Shown one piece after another: positions 46,043-54,920 of a stretch of 64,000 nt of DNA. Source of the DNA: GCA-2686265 sp036010965 (lineage in GTDB: Bacteria; Planctomycetota; UBA1135; GCA-002686595); NCBI GenBank assembly GCA_036010965.1, contig DASCMO010000114.1, positions 23,491 to 87,490 of the forward strand, written 5' to 3'. The position numbers and the translations under genes were made by a program. How positions within the stretch are numbered: the stretch's first letter is position 1; each line of letters begins with the position of its first letter. The notes beneath the pieces are model-generated. The model worked only from the letters and a program-made list of their open reading frames with translations, made no database searches and was not told where the DNA came from.

Positions 46043-46732
46043 ATGTTTCGATCCCCTCCGCGCCCCTGCGCCGTGCCTGCCGTGAATGCTACCTCTCAAC
46101 CGGCGACCGACGATCCGCCGCCCGTCCTTGCGGCGCGCGGTCTGCGCCGTGCCGTGGGAGAGCGCGTGCTCTTCAGCGACGTCGCCTTCACTCTCGCCGA
46201 GGGCGAAGTGCTGGCCGTCTCCGGACCCTCCGGCGCGGGCAAGACTCTTCTGTTGCGGCAACTTGCCTTGCTCGATCCCCTGACCGCGGGGGAGCTCGAG
46301 TGCGACGGGCGCTCCGCCGAGCGCTGGACAGGTCCGGTCTGGCGTGCGCGGGTGAGCTCGCTCCTGCAGGGCGGGCCCATCCTGCCCGGAACGCCGCACG
46401 AGCTGGCGGCGGCCGTGGCCGGCCTGGAAGCCCAGCGCGAGCGAGACGTGGATTCGCCCTTCGAACTCGCCGCTGCATGGGAACTTTCCGCGGCCGCCTG
46501 GGGCCAGCCCTGGAGCGAGCTCTCCCTCGGTGAGCGCCAGCGCGCCCAGCTCGCCATCGTCCTCGCGCGTCGACCGCGCGTGATCCTGCTGGACGAGCCC
46601 ACCAGCGCCCTCGACCCCGCCGCGACGGCCGCCGTCGAGCGCAGCTTGCGAGGCCGGACGGCGGTCTGGGTGACCCACGATCGCGCCCAGGCCGCACGCG
46701 TCAGCGACACGACCCTGGAACTCTGCCCATGA
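46043..46732 (+). CDS. fetA: ABC transporter ATPase, FetA (YbbL)-like
   Basis: 229 residues from the ATG at 46043. A GTG at 46082 is an alternative start nearer the conserved core. Walker A is 'VSGPSGAGKTLLLRQLALL', the signature is 'LSLGERQRAQLAIVLARRP', Walker B is 'VILLDEPTSALDP', and the H-loop is 'VWVTHD'. The short ATPase coupled to an UPF0014 permease by a 4-nt overlap (ATGA) is the FetAB arrangement, an exporter linked to iron homeostasis in E. coli. The upstream 299-nt gap separates it from the divergent protease gene. Confidence 0.88.
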   Translation: MFRSPPRPCAVPAVNATSQPATDDPPPVLAARGLRRAVGERVLFSDVAFTLAEGEVLAVSGPSGAGKTLLLRQLALLDPLTAGELECDGRSAERWTGPVWRARVSSLLQGGPILPGTPHELAAAVAGLEAQRERDVDSPFELAAAWELSAAAWGQPWSELSLGERQRAQLAIVLARRPRVILLDEPTSALDPAATAAVERSLRGRTAVWVTHDRAQAARVSDTTLELCP

Positions 46733-47532
46733 ACGGCCCGATCGAGCTCGGCTGGCCGCAACTCGCGATCGCCGCCTCCCTGGTGGTGGTCAACGGACTC
46801 GTCTCCCTCTGGTTGGGCCTGGGCCTCGGGCGCCGCCTGCTCGTCGCCTCGGTGCGCACCTGCGTTCAGCTGATCCTGCTCGGCTTCGTGCTGGTCAAGG
46901 TCTTCGAGTGGCAGAACGCCCTGGGCGTGGGCGCCATCACCGTCGGCATGGTGCTGCTCGCCGCCCGCGAGAGCGTGCGCCGCACGGGTCGCACCTACGC
47001 CGGGATCCAGCGCGACTCCCTGCTCTCCCTGGCCCTCATCGGCGGCGTGACGACCGTTCTCGCGACCGCCGTCATCGTGGGCGTCGAGCCCTGGTGGGAG
47101 CCGCGCTACCTGATCCCGTTCCTCGGCATGGTGCTCGGCAACGGCTTGACTGGCATCAGCCTGGGCCTCGAGCGCTGCCTGCGCGAGCTGGACGAGGGCC
47201 GGGTGCGCGTCGAGTGCCTTCTGGCCCTGGGTGCGACGCGTTGGGAGGCGTCGCGCGTGGTGGCCGGGGAGGCCGTGCGGGCCGGCATGGTTCCGATCCT
47301 GAACTCGATGACGGTCGTCGGGCTCGTGACCATCCCGGGCATGATGACGGGCCAGCTCCTGGGCGGCGTCTCGCCCCTGACGGCCGCTCGCTACCAGATC
47401 CTGATCATGTTCCTGATCGCCGCCGCCACCGCTGGCGGTGTCACGGTCGTGGTCGTGCTTTGCCTGCGCGCCCTCTTCGACGACACCCACCGCCTGCGCC
47501 TCGAACGCCTGCATCGCTCGCGCGGCGAGTGA
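46729..47532 (+). CDS. fetB: UPF0014 permease, FetB (YbbM)-like iron exporter
   Basis: 267 residues with about seven hydrophobic segments. Family hallmarks are 'VRTCVQLILLGFVLVKVFEW', 'IPFLGMVLGNGLTGISLGLE', 'LALGATRWEASR' and 'NSMTVVGLVTIPGMMTGQLL'. FetB forms the membrane part of the FetAB transporter implicated in iron export and oxidative-stress resistance. Its start overlaps the fetA stop. Possible physiological link to the isc operon and heme proteins in this window, but no shared regulatory site was seen. Confidence 0.92.
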   Translation: MNGPIELGWPQLAIAASLVVVNGLVSLWLGLGLGRRLLVASVRTCVQLILLGFVLVKVFEWQNALGVGAITVGMVLLAARESVRRTGRTYAGIQRDSLLSLALIGGVTTVLATAVIVGVEPWWEPRYLIPFLGMVLGNGLTGISLGLERCLRELDEGRVRVECLLALGATRWEASRVVAGEAVRAGMVPILNSMTVVGLVTIPGMMTGQLLGGVSPLTAARYQILIMFLIAAATAGGVTVVVVLCLRALFDDTHRLRLERLHRSRGE

Positions 47533-47845
47533 GCGTGGCCCTCATTCGAGACTCGTACACCAGGCGGGTGGCTCTGCACGCCACAAACTCCGATGAAAGG
47601 CTCGGGGGGACGGGACGTGAAATCCGGCTCGAGGCGAACTCGACGTCTAGGGCAAGTCGCGTCGGGTGCTCCCTATCGTCGAGCGCATCTTCCTCCTGAG
47701 TTAGCTCTGCCCATTCGCCCATTCTGCCGGGCGGATCTCGTGCTAGGCTCGATGGTTCGTCGCTGACCCCATCAGACTTGGTTTTCCAACTTCAGGTCGG
47801 CTGTGGAGTGACCTCTAGCTTCCCTCCATCATTGCAAGGGTCACC
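47533..47845. other. 313-nt intergenic region without a recognisable gene
   Basis: No convincing ORF, RNA gene or repeat. Base composition is lower in GC than the flanking genes. The last 100 nt before the next start ('TTGGTTTTCC' and 'TCCATCATTGCAAGGGTCACC') probably contain the promoter and leader of the secreted protein gene, with AAGGG as ribosome site. Confidence 0.5.
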
Positions 47846-49258
47846 ATGCTCTCCATCCAGCGTCTCTCCCGTATCGCGGTCGCACTCTCGCTATGGATTC
47901 CCGCTGCCGCTGGACAGGGCGCCCAGTTCGTTCCCATCCCAGGTGCCTTCACTGCCCGTGACATCACCCCCGACGGACAGCTCGTCGTCGGGTCCGGGAG
48001 CGGGGGCGGCTACTACTGGAACTGGCAGGTCGACCTCGCGCCGACCTTCATCGGTGGCAATGAAGCCGTGGCCGTGTCCGATGATGGGGCCATCATCGCC
48101 GGCAACATCGATGACCCCTCGACGGGTGCCGAGGTGGCTGCGCTGTGGACCCAGGCATCGGGCTGGCAGATTCTCGGCGGACTGCCCAACGCTCCATGCA
48201 GCGGTACCATCAGTAGCGCCTACGACATGAGCGGTGACGGGTCGACGGTCGTCGGCCTCTCATGGGATTCCTGCGACGGACGCGCCTTTCGCTGGACTCA
48301 GGCCAACGGCGTCGAAGAGCTCGAGGTCCTTGGCAACGGCGGCAACCGCGCCAGCGCGATCGCCGGGGACGCCTCGCTCATGGGAGGCTTTGCCCAGGGC
48401 TCCACACGAACTCCGGCGGTCTGGTTTCCCAACACCACCGGAGCTCTCTTCAACATCGGCGCCCAGGGCGAGGTCTACGACATCTCTGAAGACGGCAGCT
48501 TCATCGCCGGGCAGTACAACGGTCAGGCGTTCATCTCCACCGGAGCACCCAACGTCACACTCCTCGGCTCGCTCAACGGTTCGCCATTCAATGCCAGTGC
48601 CGGGGCGGTCAGCGCCGACGGTCAGACGGTGTTCGGCTGGGACTCGTTCCTGCTCGATCGGATCGCGTGGGTATGGACCGCGACGGCTGGCATCGAGTCT
48701 CTCCGGGACCGGCTGACCAACGAGGGCGTGCCGGGCGTTCCGGTGCTTGGCACGGTGTCCCGGGCCAGCTCCGACGGTCAGACCGTGGTTGGCCAGACCA
48801 ACTTCGGCGGCGGCGCGTGGATCGCGGTGCTTCCCAACGCGTGCGGGTCCTCTGCCAACACCTGCGTCGCTGCGCCCAACTCTGTTGGGACCGGCGCGGC
48901 CATGAACTCGAACGGGTCCTTCTCGGTCTCGGCCAACGCCCTCGAGCTGACGGCTGGCCCAGTGCCGAACCAGTTTGGCGTCTTCTACTACGGGTCGGTT
49001 CTTCTGAACGGTGGCAGCGGCATACCCTTCGGGGACGGCTTCCGCTGCGTCGGCGGTAGCCAGGTCTTCCGCCTGCCCGTCGAGCTGGCTTCAGGCAACC
49101 TGCTCAGCCACGCAGTGGACCTCTCCAGCCCCCCCTCCCCCGGCGGGACCATCACGGGTGGGTCGACCTGGTTCTTTCAGGCGTGGTACCGCGACCCCGC
49201 CGCCATGAGCTCCGGGTTCAACCTCTCCGACGCCCTCGAAGTCAATTTCTGCCCCTAG
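47846..49258 (+). CDS. Secreted HAF-repeat protein with the shared C-terminal module
   Basis: 470 residues with a signal peptide ('VALSLWIPAAAGQG'). The body is a beta-propeller-like array of HAF-type repeats: 'ARDITPDGQLVVGSG', 'AVAVSDDGAIIAGN', 'AYDMSGDGSTVVGLSW' and 'VYDISEDGSFIAGQYN'. The last 130 residues carry the window's common C-terminal module: 'GVFYYGSVLL', 'IPFGDGFRCVGGSQVFRLPV' and 'GSTWFFQAWYRDPAAM', ending 'LEVNFCP'. Extracellular; the specific role is unknown. Confidence 0.85.
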   Translation: MLSIQRLSRIAVALSLWIPAAAGQGAQFVPIPGAFTARDITPDGQLVVGSGSGGGYYWNWQVDLAPTFIGGNEAVAVSDDGAIIAGNIDDPSTGAEVAALWTQASGWQILGGLPNAPCSGTISSAYDMSGDGSTVVGLSWDSCDGRAFRWTQANGVEELEVLGNGGNRASAIAGDASLMGGFAQGSTRTPAVWFPNTTGALFNIGAQGEVYDISEDGSFIAGQYNGQAFISTGAPNVTLLGSLNGSPFNASAGAVSADGQTVFGWDSFLLDRIAWVWTATAGIESLRDRLTNEGVPGVPVLGTVSRASSDGQTVVGQTNFGGGAWIAVLPNACGSSANTCVAAPNSVGTGAAMNSNGSFSVSANALELTAGPVPNQFGVFYYGSVLLNGGSGIPFGDGFRCVGGSQVFRLPVELASGNLLSHAVDLSSPPSPGGTITGGSTWFFQAWYRDPAAMSSGFNLSDALEVNFCP

Positions 49259-49372
49259 GTGGGTGAGCGCCGAGTTCAGCAGCGCATGAGGATTCACTCG
49301 CCCTGATCGAGAGGCCGACGCGAGGGCTCGTGCAGGGACCCATCGTGCGGCTCCGTCCGCTATCCTGCCTTC

Positions 49373-50971
49373 GTGTCGATCCTCCCCACCCGCGACGGCA
49401 AGCGCCTCTACCGCACCTACACGTCGGATGTGGGCGACGGGTGGGATGCCCTCGTGATTGGCTCGGGCATGGGCGGCATGAGTTGCGCCGCTGCCCTGGC
49501 GCGCTTCGGCCGGCGCGTGCTGATCCTCGAACAGCACTACGTGCCCGGAGGCTACACCCACATGTTCGCCCGCAAGGGCTTTCGCTGGGACGTGGGGGTG
49601 CACGCACTGGGTGAGATGGAGTCGGGCGACCTGCCGGCCCGCATGCTGGCCTGGCTCACCGACGACAGCGTGCGAATGATCCCCCTTGGCGATCCCTACG
49701 ACCGCTTCTTCTACCCCGACGGTTTCGAGATCGACTTCCCCGACTCGAAGAAGGCCTTCCGCGCCGTCCTCGAGGAGCGTTTCCCCGAGCAGACCGACCG
49801 CATTGCCGCCTACTTCCACTGCGTTGGGAAGGTGGCGCGCAGCGCCCACTTCTACTTCGCCTTGAAGAGCCTGCCGCGCTGGATGGACGTGGCAGGCAGC
49901 CGCCTCCTGCGCTGCTTCGTGCGCGATTGGTGGGGGATTACCACCGAGCAGGTACTCGACGAGGTCGGCATCGAGGGACGCTTGCGCAGCGTCCTGTGTG
50001 CCCAGTGGGGCTACTTCGGGAGCGTGCCGAAGGAGGCCAGCTTCGCTCTCCAGGCCCTGGTCCACTGCCACTTCGGGAACGGTGCGTACTTTCCCAAGGG
50101 GGGCTCGAAGTCCCTGGCCCAAGGCCTGCTCGCGCCGGTCATCGACGCGGGCGGCGACGTGCGTACGAAGGCCAGCGTCGATCAGGTCCTGATCGAGGGC
50201 GGGTGCGCCGTCGGCGTGCGCATGGCCGACGGCTGCGAGATCCGTGCGCGGACCGTCATCTCCGCCGCCGGTGCGCGCAACACCGTCGATCACCTGCTGC
50301 CCGAGCCCGAGCGCAGCGCGCCGTGGACCGAGCGCGTGCGCGCCATCGGTGACTCGCCCTCCTACCTCTGCCTCAACCTGGGCTTCGAGGGCGACATCGC
50401 CGCCGCCGGCGCCTGCCCGGCCAACTTCTGGCTGATGTCCAACTGGGACCTGGACCAGACCAGCTGGGACGCGGGCGACCCGGACTCGATCCCCCACATC
50501 CTCTACATCTCCTTTCCTTCCCTGAAAGATCCCGACCACGACCCCGGCCCGGACCAGCGCCACAGCGGCGAGTGCGTGACCTTCATCCCCTGGGAACTGG
50601 TCCGGCGCTGGGAGCGGACGGACATCAGGACCCGCGAGAAGGGCTACGAGGACCTCAAGCGCGACATCACCGAGCGCTTGCTGGCCTGCCTGCGCGAGCG
50701 CCTGCCCCGCATCATGGAGCACCTCGTCTATCACGAGCTCTCCACCCCGCTCACCGCCCAGCACTTCGTGCACGCGAGCCGCGGCGCCATCTACGGCCTC
50801 GAGGCCTCACCCGAGCGCTTCACCTGCCGCGACCTGCGCGCTCGCACGCCGATCCCGCGCTTTCTCATGACCGGCGTCGATACCGCCTCCATCGGCATCA
50901 TCAGCGCCATGGCCAGCGGCATGCTGACCGCCAGCGTGCTGGAGAAGCGCGTCTACCTGAAGATGGTCTAG
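49373..50971 (+). CDS. FAD-dependent phytoene desaturase/carotenoid isomerase-type oxidoreductase
   Basis: 532 residues from a GTG start. The FAD dinucleotide loop is 'ALVIGSGMGGMSCAAALARF', followed by 'VLILEQHYVPGGYTHMFAR' and 'GFRWDVGVHALGEM'. Later blocks include 'FPKGGSKSLAQGL' and 'RTVISAAGARNTVDHLLPE', and the end has 'FLMTGVDTASIGIISAMASG'. This pattern matches the CrtI/CrtISO/RetSat branch of amine-oxidase-like flavoproteins. The substrate could be a carotenoid or another polyene lipid. No other crt genes are present. Confidence 0.87.
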   Translation: MSILPTRDGKRLYRTYTSDVGDGWDALVIGSGMGGMSCAAALARFGRRVLILEQHYVPGGYTHMFARKGFRWDVGVHALGEMESGDLPARMLAWLTDDSVRMIPLGDPYDRFFYPDGFEIDFPDSKKAFRAVLEERFPEQTDRIAAYFHCVGKVARSAHFYFALKSLPRWMDVAGSRLLRCFVRDWWGITTEQVLDEVGIEGRLRSVLCAQWGYFGSVPKEASFALQALVHCHFGNGAYFPKGGSKSLAQGLLAPVIDAGGDVRTKASVDQVLIEGGCAVGVRMADGCEIRARTVISAAGARNTVDHLLPEPERSAPWTERVRAIGDSPSYLCLNLGFEGDIAAAGACPANFWLMSNWDLDQTSWDAGDPDSIPHILYISFPSLKDPDHDPGPDQRHSGECVTFIPWELVRRWERTDIRTREKGYEDLKRDITERLLACLRERLPRIMEHLVYHELSTPLTAQHFVHASRGAIYGLEASPERFTCRDLRARTPIPRFLMTGVDTASIGIISAMASGMLTASVLEKRVYLKMV

Positions 50972-50979
50972 GGAACGCA

Positions 50980-51016
50980 GGGCGGGGCGGCCCCCTCGAT
51001 GGAGGCCGCCCCGCCC
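50980..51016. terminator. GC-rich bidirectional terminator hairpin
   Basis: GGGCGGGGCGGCC on the left pairs with GGCCGCCCCGCCC on the right; the helix continues inwards past one mismatch to a TCGAT loop. It starts 9 nt after the stop of the plus-strand oxidoreductase and ends 20 nt from the stop of the convergent gene, so it can serve both. No strong T-tract. Confidence 0.7.
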
Positions 51017-51029
51017 GTGATGTCGTCCC

Positions 51030-52325
51030 GTGCCCTCAGGGGCAGAAGTTGATCTGAACCGCGTCGGTGAAGTCGAAGTTCGCTCCACCTGCGATCGGAT
51101 CACGGAACCAGTACTGGAAGTTCCAGGTCGAGCCCGGGTCGATCTGGCCCCCGGGCGGGAGGTTCGTCAGGTCGGGGTCGTAGCTCGAGTTGCCCGCGCC
51201 GTCGCTCCAGACCACCGGCAGGCGTACCACGGAGCCGCCGATGCAACGGAAGCCATTGCCGAAGGGTATTTGCGTCTGGTTCGGGCCGTAGTAGAAGATC
51301 CCCGGCTGGTTCGAAGCGACCCCGGTGGCGGATAGGTGCAGGTCGTTGTCGCCGACGACGAAGCTGCCTGAGGCACTGATTACCCCCGCCGCGCCCGAGG
51401 AGTTGGGCTCGGAGATGCAGTAATTGCTTGCCCCGCAGCCGCATCCGAGGTCGATGATCTCCAGGTCGTCCACTGCCGCCTCTACGATCGAGCCGGAGCC
51501 GAGGTCGGAGGCGACGAAGCGCAGTTGCACCTGGGCACTCGGCGCCACGAAATCCGAGAGGAGGAAAGCGTGCTGAGTCCAGCCCCCGGAAGTGCCGGGC
51601 CCGTCGGGTCCCACGGTCTCCACGGTCGTCCAGCTGGCACCCCCGTTACCGGAGACGGCAATCACGAACACATCGTTGTTGGGGGAGGCACCCGATCCGT
51701 TGGAGTACCAGCGCCAGTAGCTCACCGTCGGATCGATCAGGCTGGACATGTCGTAGATTGGCGAGAGCAATGTCGTGCTGCCGCCGTCCACGTCGTTTTC
51801 GCCGTTGCTGCCGCCGTTCGAGCCCTGGCCGGTCACCCAGCAGGTCACTCCGGGCGCGTCGGTGTGATCGTCCTCGGGCTGGGCATCGGTTCCGATCGGG
51901 TCCACGCGCGTCCAGACGCCCGTGGTCGCGTCGTCACCGGCGACCCCGCCGGTCCAACCGCTGTCGGTCTCGACGTCGTCGCTTGCAACCGTCGTCGTGA
52001 CTCCCGCCACCGAGGTGTAGGTCTCTGCCGGCGCGCCGCTCGGCGACGTGGCCGAACCGCCTCCGGTCAAGTCGAAGCTCACGTACCAGTCGAGTTGAGA
52101 TCCGCAGTCCACGGCGGGGAAGTTCCCCTCGTGTTCGCCCGGTGCCGTATCGGTCAGGGGGACCTGGGTCGGCTGGCCGGCGACGTCCACATGCAGGACG
52201 CCGGAGCCGGGGATGGCGGAGTCGAGGCCCGGGGCGGTGTGCACTGACAGGGTCGTGCTTCCCGAGGGATCGACCAACTCGGGGATGCCCTCAGGGAAGC
52301 TGATGAACAACGGCGGCGGATCGCC
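51030..52325 (-). repeat. Direct repeat copy A, about 1.3 kb, near-identical to 53628-54920
   Basis: The 3' half of the 51036 gene, including its stop codon, aligns base for base with the 3' half of the 53634 gene at a nearly constant offset of about 2,600 nt, with only scattered substitutions and a codon-sized gap. Stretches such as the block at 51661-51720 differ at only a few positions. The boundaries are estimated by eye. Confidence 0.8.
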
Positions 52326-53504
52326 GCCGGGGCCTGCGACTCCGAACTGGATGACCTGGCCGTCCTTGAACATCCCGAGTTCGGCCGTGCCCGGTGTCGG
52401 CGGGACGTCGGCGTCGAAGCCGAAGCTCCACATGTTGCCCCAGCGGATGGCGTTGGCGTTGGCGTTCTGGCTGAAGGTCTCGTCGGTCTGCCACGTGAAC
52501 ATCCCGCCGGCCTGGCTGGTCAACCAGTCGTTGGAGTTGAACGGCTCGCCGCTGTGGTAGGAGACGTCGTTGAAGTACACGTTGGTGAGCGTCGCCGAGC
52601 CACCCACGGGAATCGACAGGGAGCCTGCGCTGGAGTCGGACGTGCGGTTGTAGACGACGTAGGTGTAACGCCACGAGCTGCCGAGATCCTCGACCTTGTA
52701 GCCCACCGTGTAGTGGCCGTGGATGTCGTGGCCGCCCTCGTCGGCGTACATGATGTCCTGCACGTTGACCGAACTGTCCTCCGACGCCCACGCGTAGGGA
52801 GCGCACTGGTCCACCATGGTGGGGCCGCCGCCGTCGATGTTGCTCACCGAGACGACGTTCAGCTTGCGCCAGGCGTTGGCGATCCCGCCGTTACCGTCCT
52901 GCGCGGTGTGCTGTGAGACGTACTGTGCCTCGGCGAAGTACTCTGCGCCGATGTTCAGCGTCGGGTCGATATCGCTGACCTGAACCTGCAGCCGCCCGCG
53001 GATGGTCGTGGGCCCGCTGGGACTCGGATAGGGGTGCCCGTGGACTCCGTTGGTGGGGTTGACCTGGAACTTGGGTCCGCCGCCAGCGCCGTCGTTGAGC
53101 GTCGCCCAGTAGGTGTCAGCGCAGCCGAGGCCGAGGGTGTCACAGGAGGTGCTCTGGCAGGAGCCACAGCCACTCTCGTTGACGGCACAAAAGCCGTGCT
53201 TCAGCCAGCTCTGGCCGATCTGCTCGAAACGGCCGTCCTTCATCCGGAAGAAGTTCTGCCCGATGACGGGGTGGTTGCTGCTGGTCCAGATGACCACCTC
53301 GGTCCCCGGATTGCAGGAGGTCGTACCCATCGAGTAGGCCGCGATCCCGCCGCTCTGCCCGTAGTAGTGGAAGTCGTTCTGGTCTCCGCCGTCGATGCCG
53401 ACCTTGATGACGGTGATTGCGCCGCCCGTCTGTCCGAGGGCGATCCCTCCGAGGGTCACGCTCGCCAGCCAGAGCGCCAGTGTCTTCGTCTTGTTCATTT
53501 TCAT
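51036..53504 (-). CDS. Large secreted protein of unknown role with shared MAM-like and C-terminal modules
   Basis: 822 residues with a signal peptide ('LWLASVTLGGIALGQ'). The N-terminal 420 residues are unlike any family I recognise. They contain 'IDGGDQNDFHYYG', a Cys-rich stretch ('CGSCQSTSCDTLGLGC') and a beta-rich core. From about residue 430 it matches the subtilisin at 53634: an intermediate domain ('DPSGSTTLSVHTAPGLDS'), a jelly-roll/MAM-like module ('DSGWTGGVAGDDATTGVWTR') and the C-terminal module ('GSTWNFQYWFRDP', ending 'FCP'). Probably surface-bound or released. The DNA of the 3' half is almost identical to its neighbour. Confidence 0.82.
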   Translation of the reverse strand: MKMNKTKTLALWLASVTLGGIALGQTGGAITVIKVGIDGGDQNDFHYYGQSGGIAAYSMGTTSCNPGTEVVIWTSSNHPVIGQNFFRMKDGRFEQIGQSWLKHGFCAVNESGCGSCQSTSCDTLGLGCADTYWATLNDGAGGGPKFQVNPTNGVHGHPYPSPSGPTTIRGRLQVQVSDIDPTLNIGAEYFAEAQYVSQHTAQDGNGGIANAWRKLNVVSVSNIDGGGPTMVDQCAPYAWASEDSSVNVQDIMYADEGGHDIHGHYTVGYKVEDLGSSWRYTYVVYNRTSDSSAGSLSIPVGGSATLTNVYFNDVSYHSGEPFNSNDWLTSQAGGMFTWQTDETFSQNANANAIRWGNMWSFGFDADVPPTPGTAELGMFKDGQVIQFGVAGPGGDPPPLFISFPEGIPELVDPSGSTTLSVHTAPGLDSAIPGSGVLHVDVAGQPTQVPLTDTAPGEHEGNFPAVDCGSQLDWYVSFDLTGGGSATSPSGAPAETYTSVAGVTTTVASDDVETDSGWTGGVAGDDATTGVWTRVDPIGTDAQPEDDHTDAPGVTCWVTGQGSNGGSNGENDVDGGSTTLLSPIYDMSSLIDPTVSYWRWYSNGSGASPNNDVFVIAVSGNGGASWTTVETVGPDGPGTSGGWTQHAFLLSDFVAPSAQVQLRFVASDLGSGSIVEAAVDDLEIIDLGCGCGASNYCISEPNSSGAAGVISASGSFVVGDNDLHLSATGVASNQPGIFYYGPNQTQIPFGNGFRCIGGSVVRLPVVWSDGAGNSSYDPDLTNLPPGGQIDPGSTWNFQYWFRDPIAGGANFDFTDAVQINFCP

Positions 53505-53627
53505 GGGGATCGCAGCTCTCTAATGATGGGGATATGGGGAGAGTGGGCTCCTGACCTTTGCCAGGTAGTCGCTATCGATGGAGGGACGGTCCGCGTTCGG
53601 ACGCCCGCCCCTCCGTGGTGTTTTGCT

Positions 53628-54920
53628 GTGCCTTCAGGGGCAGAAGTCGATCTGGACTGCGTCGGTGAAGTCGAAGTTCGCTCCGCCGGCGACGGGATCA
53701 CGGAACCAGTATTGGAAGTTCCAGGTCGAGCCCGGGTCGATCTGACCGCCGGGCGGAAGGTTCGTCAGGTCGGGGTCGAAGCTCGCGTCCCCGGCGAAGT
53801 CGCTGTTGATCACCGGCAGACGCACCACCGCGCCCCCGACGCAGCGGAAGCCGTTGCCGAAGGGGAACTGGACCTGGTTCGGGCCATAGTAGAAGAGGCC
53901 CGGCTGGCTGGTGGCGACCCCGAAGGCGAACAGGTGCAGGTCGTTGTCGCCGACGACGAAGCTGCCCGAGGCGCTGATCACCCCCGCCGCGCCCGAGGAG
54001 TTGTTCTCGGAGATGCAGTAGTTGCTCGCCCCGCAGCCGTCGCATCCGAGGTCGGTGATCTCCAGGTCATCCACTGCCGCCTCGACGATCGAGCCGGAGC
54101 CGAGGTCGGAGGCGACGAAGCGCAGTTGCACCTGGGCACTGGGCACCACGAAGTCCGAGACGAGGAAGGCGTGCTGATTCCAGCCCCCGGAAGTGTCGGA
54201 TCCGTCGGGCCCCACGGTCTCCACGGTCGTCCAGCTCGCGCCCCCGTTACCGGAGACGGCAATCACGAACACATCGTTGTTGGGGGAGGCACCCGAACCA
54301 TTGGAGTACCAGCGCCAGTAGCTCACCGTCGGATCGGTCAGGCTGGACATGTCGTAGACCGGCGAGAGCAACGTCGTGCTGCCGCCGTCCACGTCGTTCT
54401 CGCCGTTGCTGCCGCCGTTCGAGCCCTGGCCGGTCACCCAGCATGTCACTCCTGGCGCGTCGGTGTGATCGTCCTCGGGCTGAGCATCGGTGCCGATCGG
54501 GTCCACGCGCGTCCAGACGCCGGTGGTCGCGTCGTCCCCGCCGACCCCGCCGGTCCAACCGCTGTCGTTCTCGATATCGTCGCTTGCAATCGTCGTCGGG
54601 ATTCCCGCCACCGAGGCGTAGGTCTCTGCCGGCGCGCCGCTCGGCGACGTGGCCGAACCGCCTCCGGTCAAGTCGAAGCTCACGTACCAGTCGAGCTGGG
54701 CTCCGCAGGCGGCCGCGGGGAAGTTCGCCTCGTGCTCGCCGGGCGCCGTGTCGATCAGGGAGACCTGGCTCGGCTGGCCGCCGATGTCGATGTGCAGCAT
54801 CCCGGAGCCGGGGACCGCGGAGTCCAGGCCGGGAGCCGTGTTCACCGAGAGGGTCGTGCTGCCCGAGGGGTCCACGAAATCGGGGATCCCTGCCGGGAAG
54901 GTGATGAACAAGGGCGGCGT
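53628..54920 (-). repeat. Direct repeat copy B, about 1.3 kb, near-identical to 51030-52325
   Basis: Second copy, forming the 3' half of the subtilisin gene. Similarity ends upstream where the encoded proteins diverge ('FISFPEGIPELVDPSG' in A, 'FITFPAGIPDFVDPSG' in B). Recent tandem duplication or gene conversion of a domain cassette would explain it. Confidence 0.8.

Noticed and set aside
51030..54920. Large repeats as a CRISPR array or transposon ends
   Set aside because: The repeats are two long coding copies with no spacer pattern, no terminal inverted repeats and no transposase. No CRISPR array was seen anywhere in the window.
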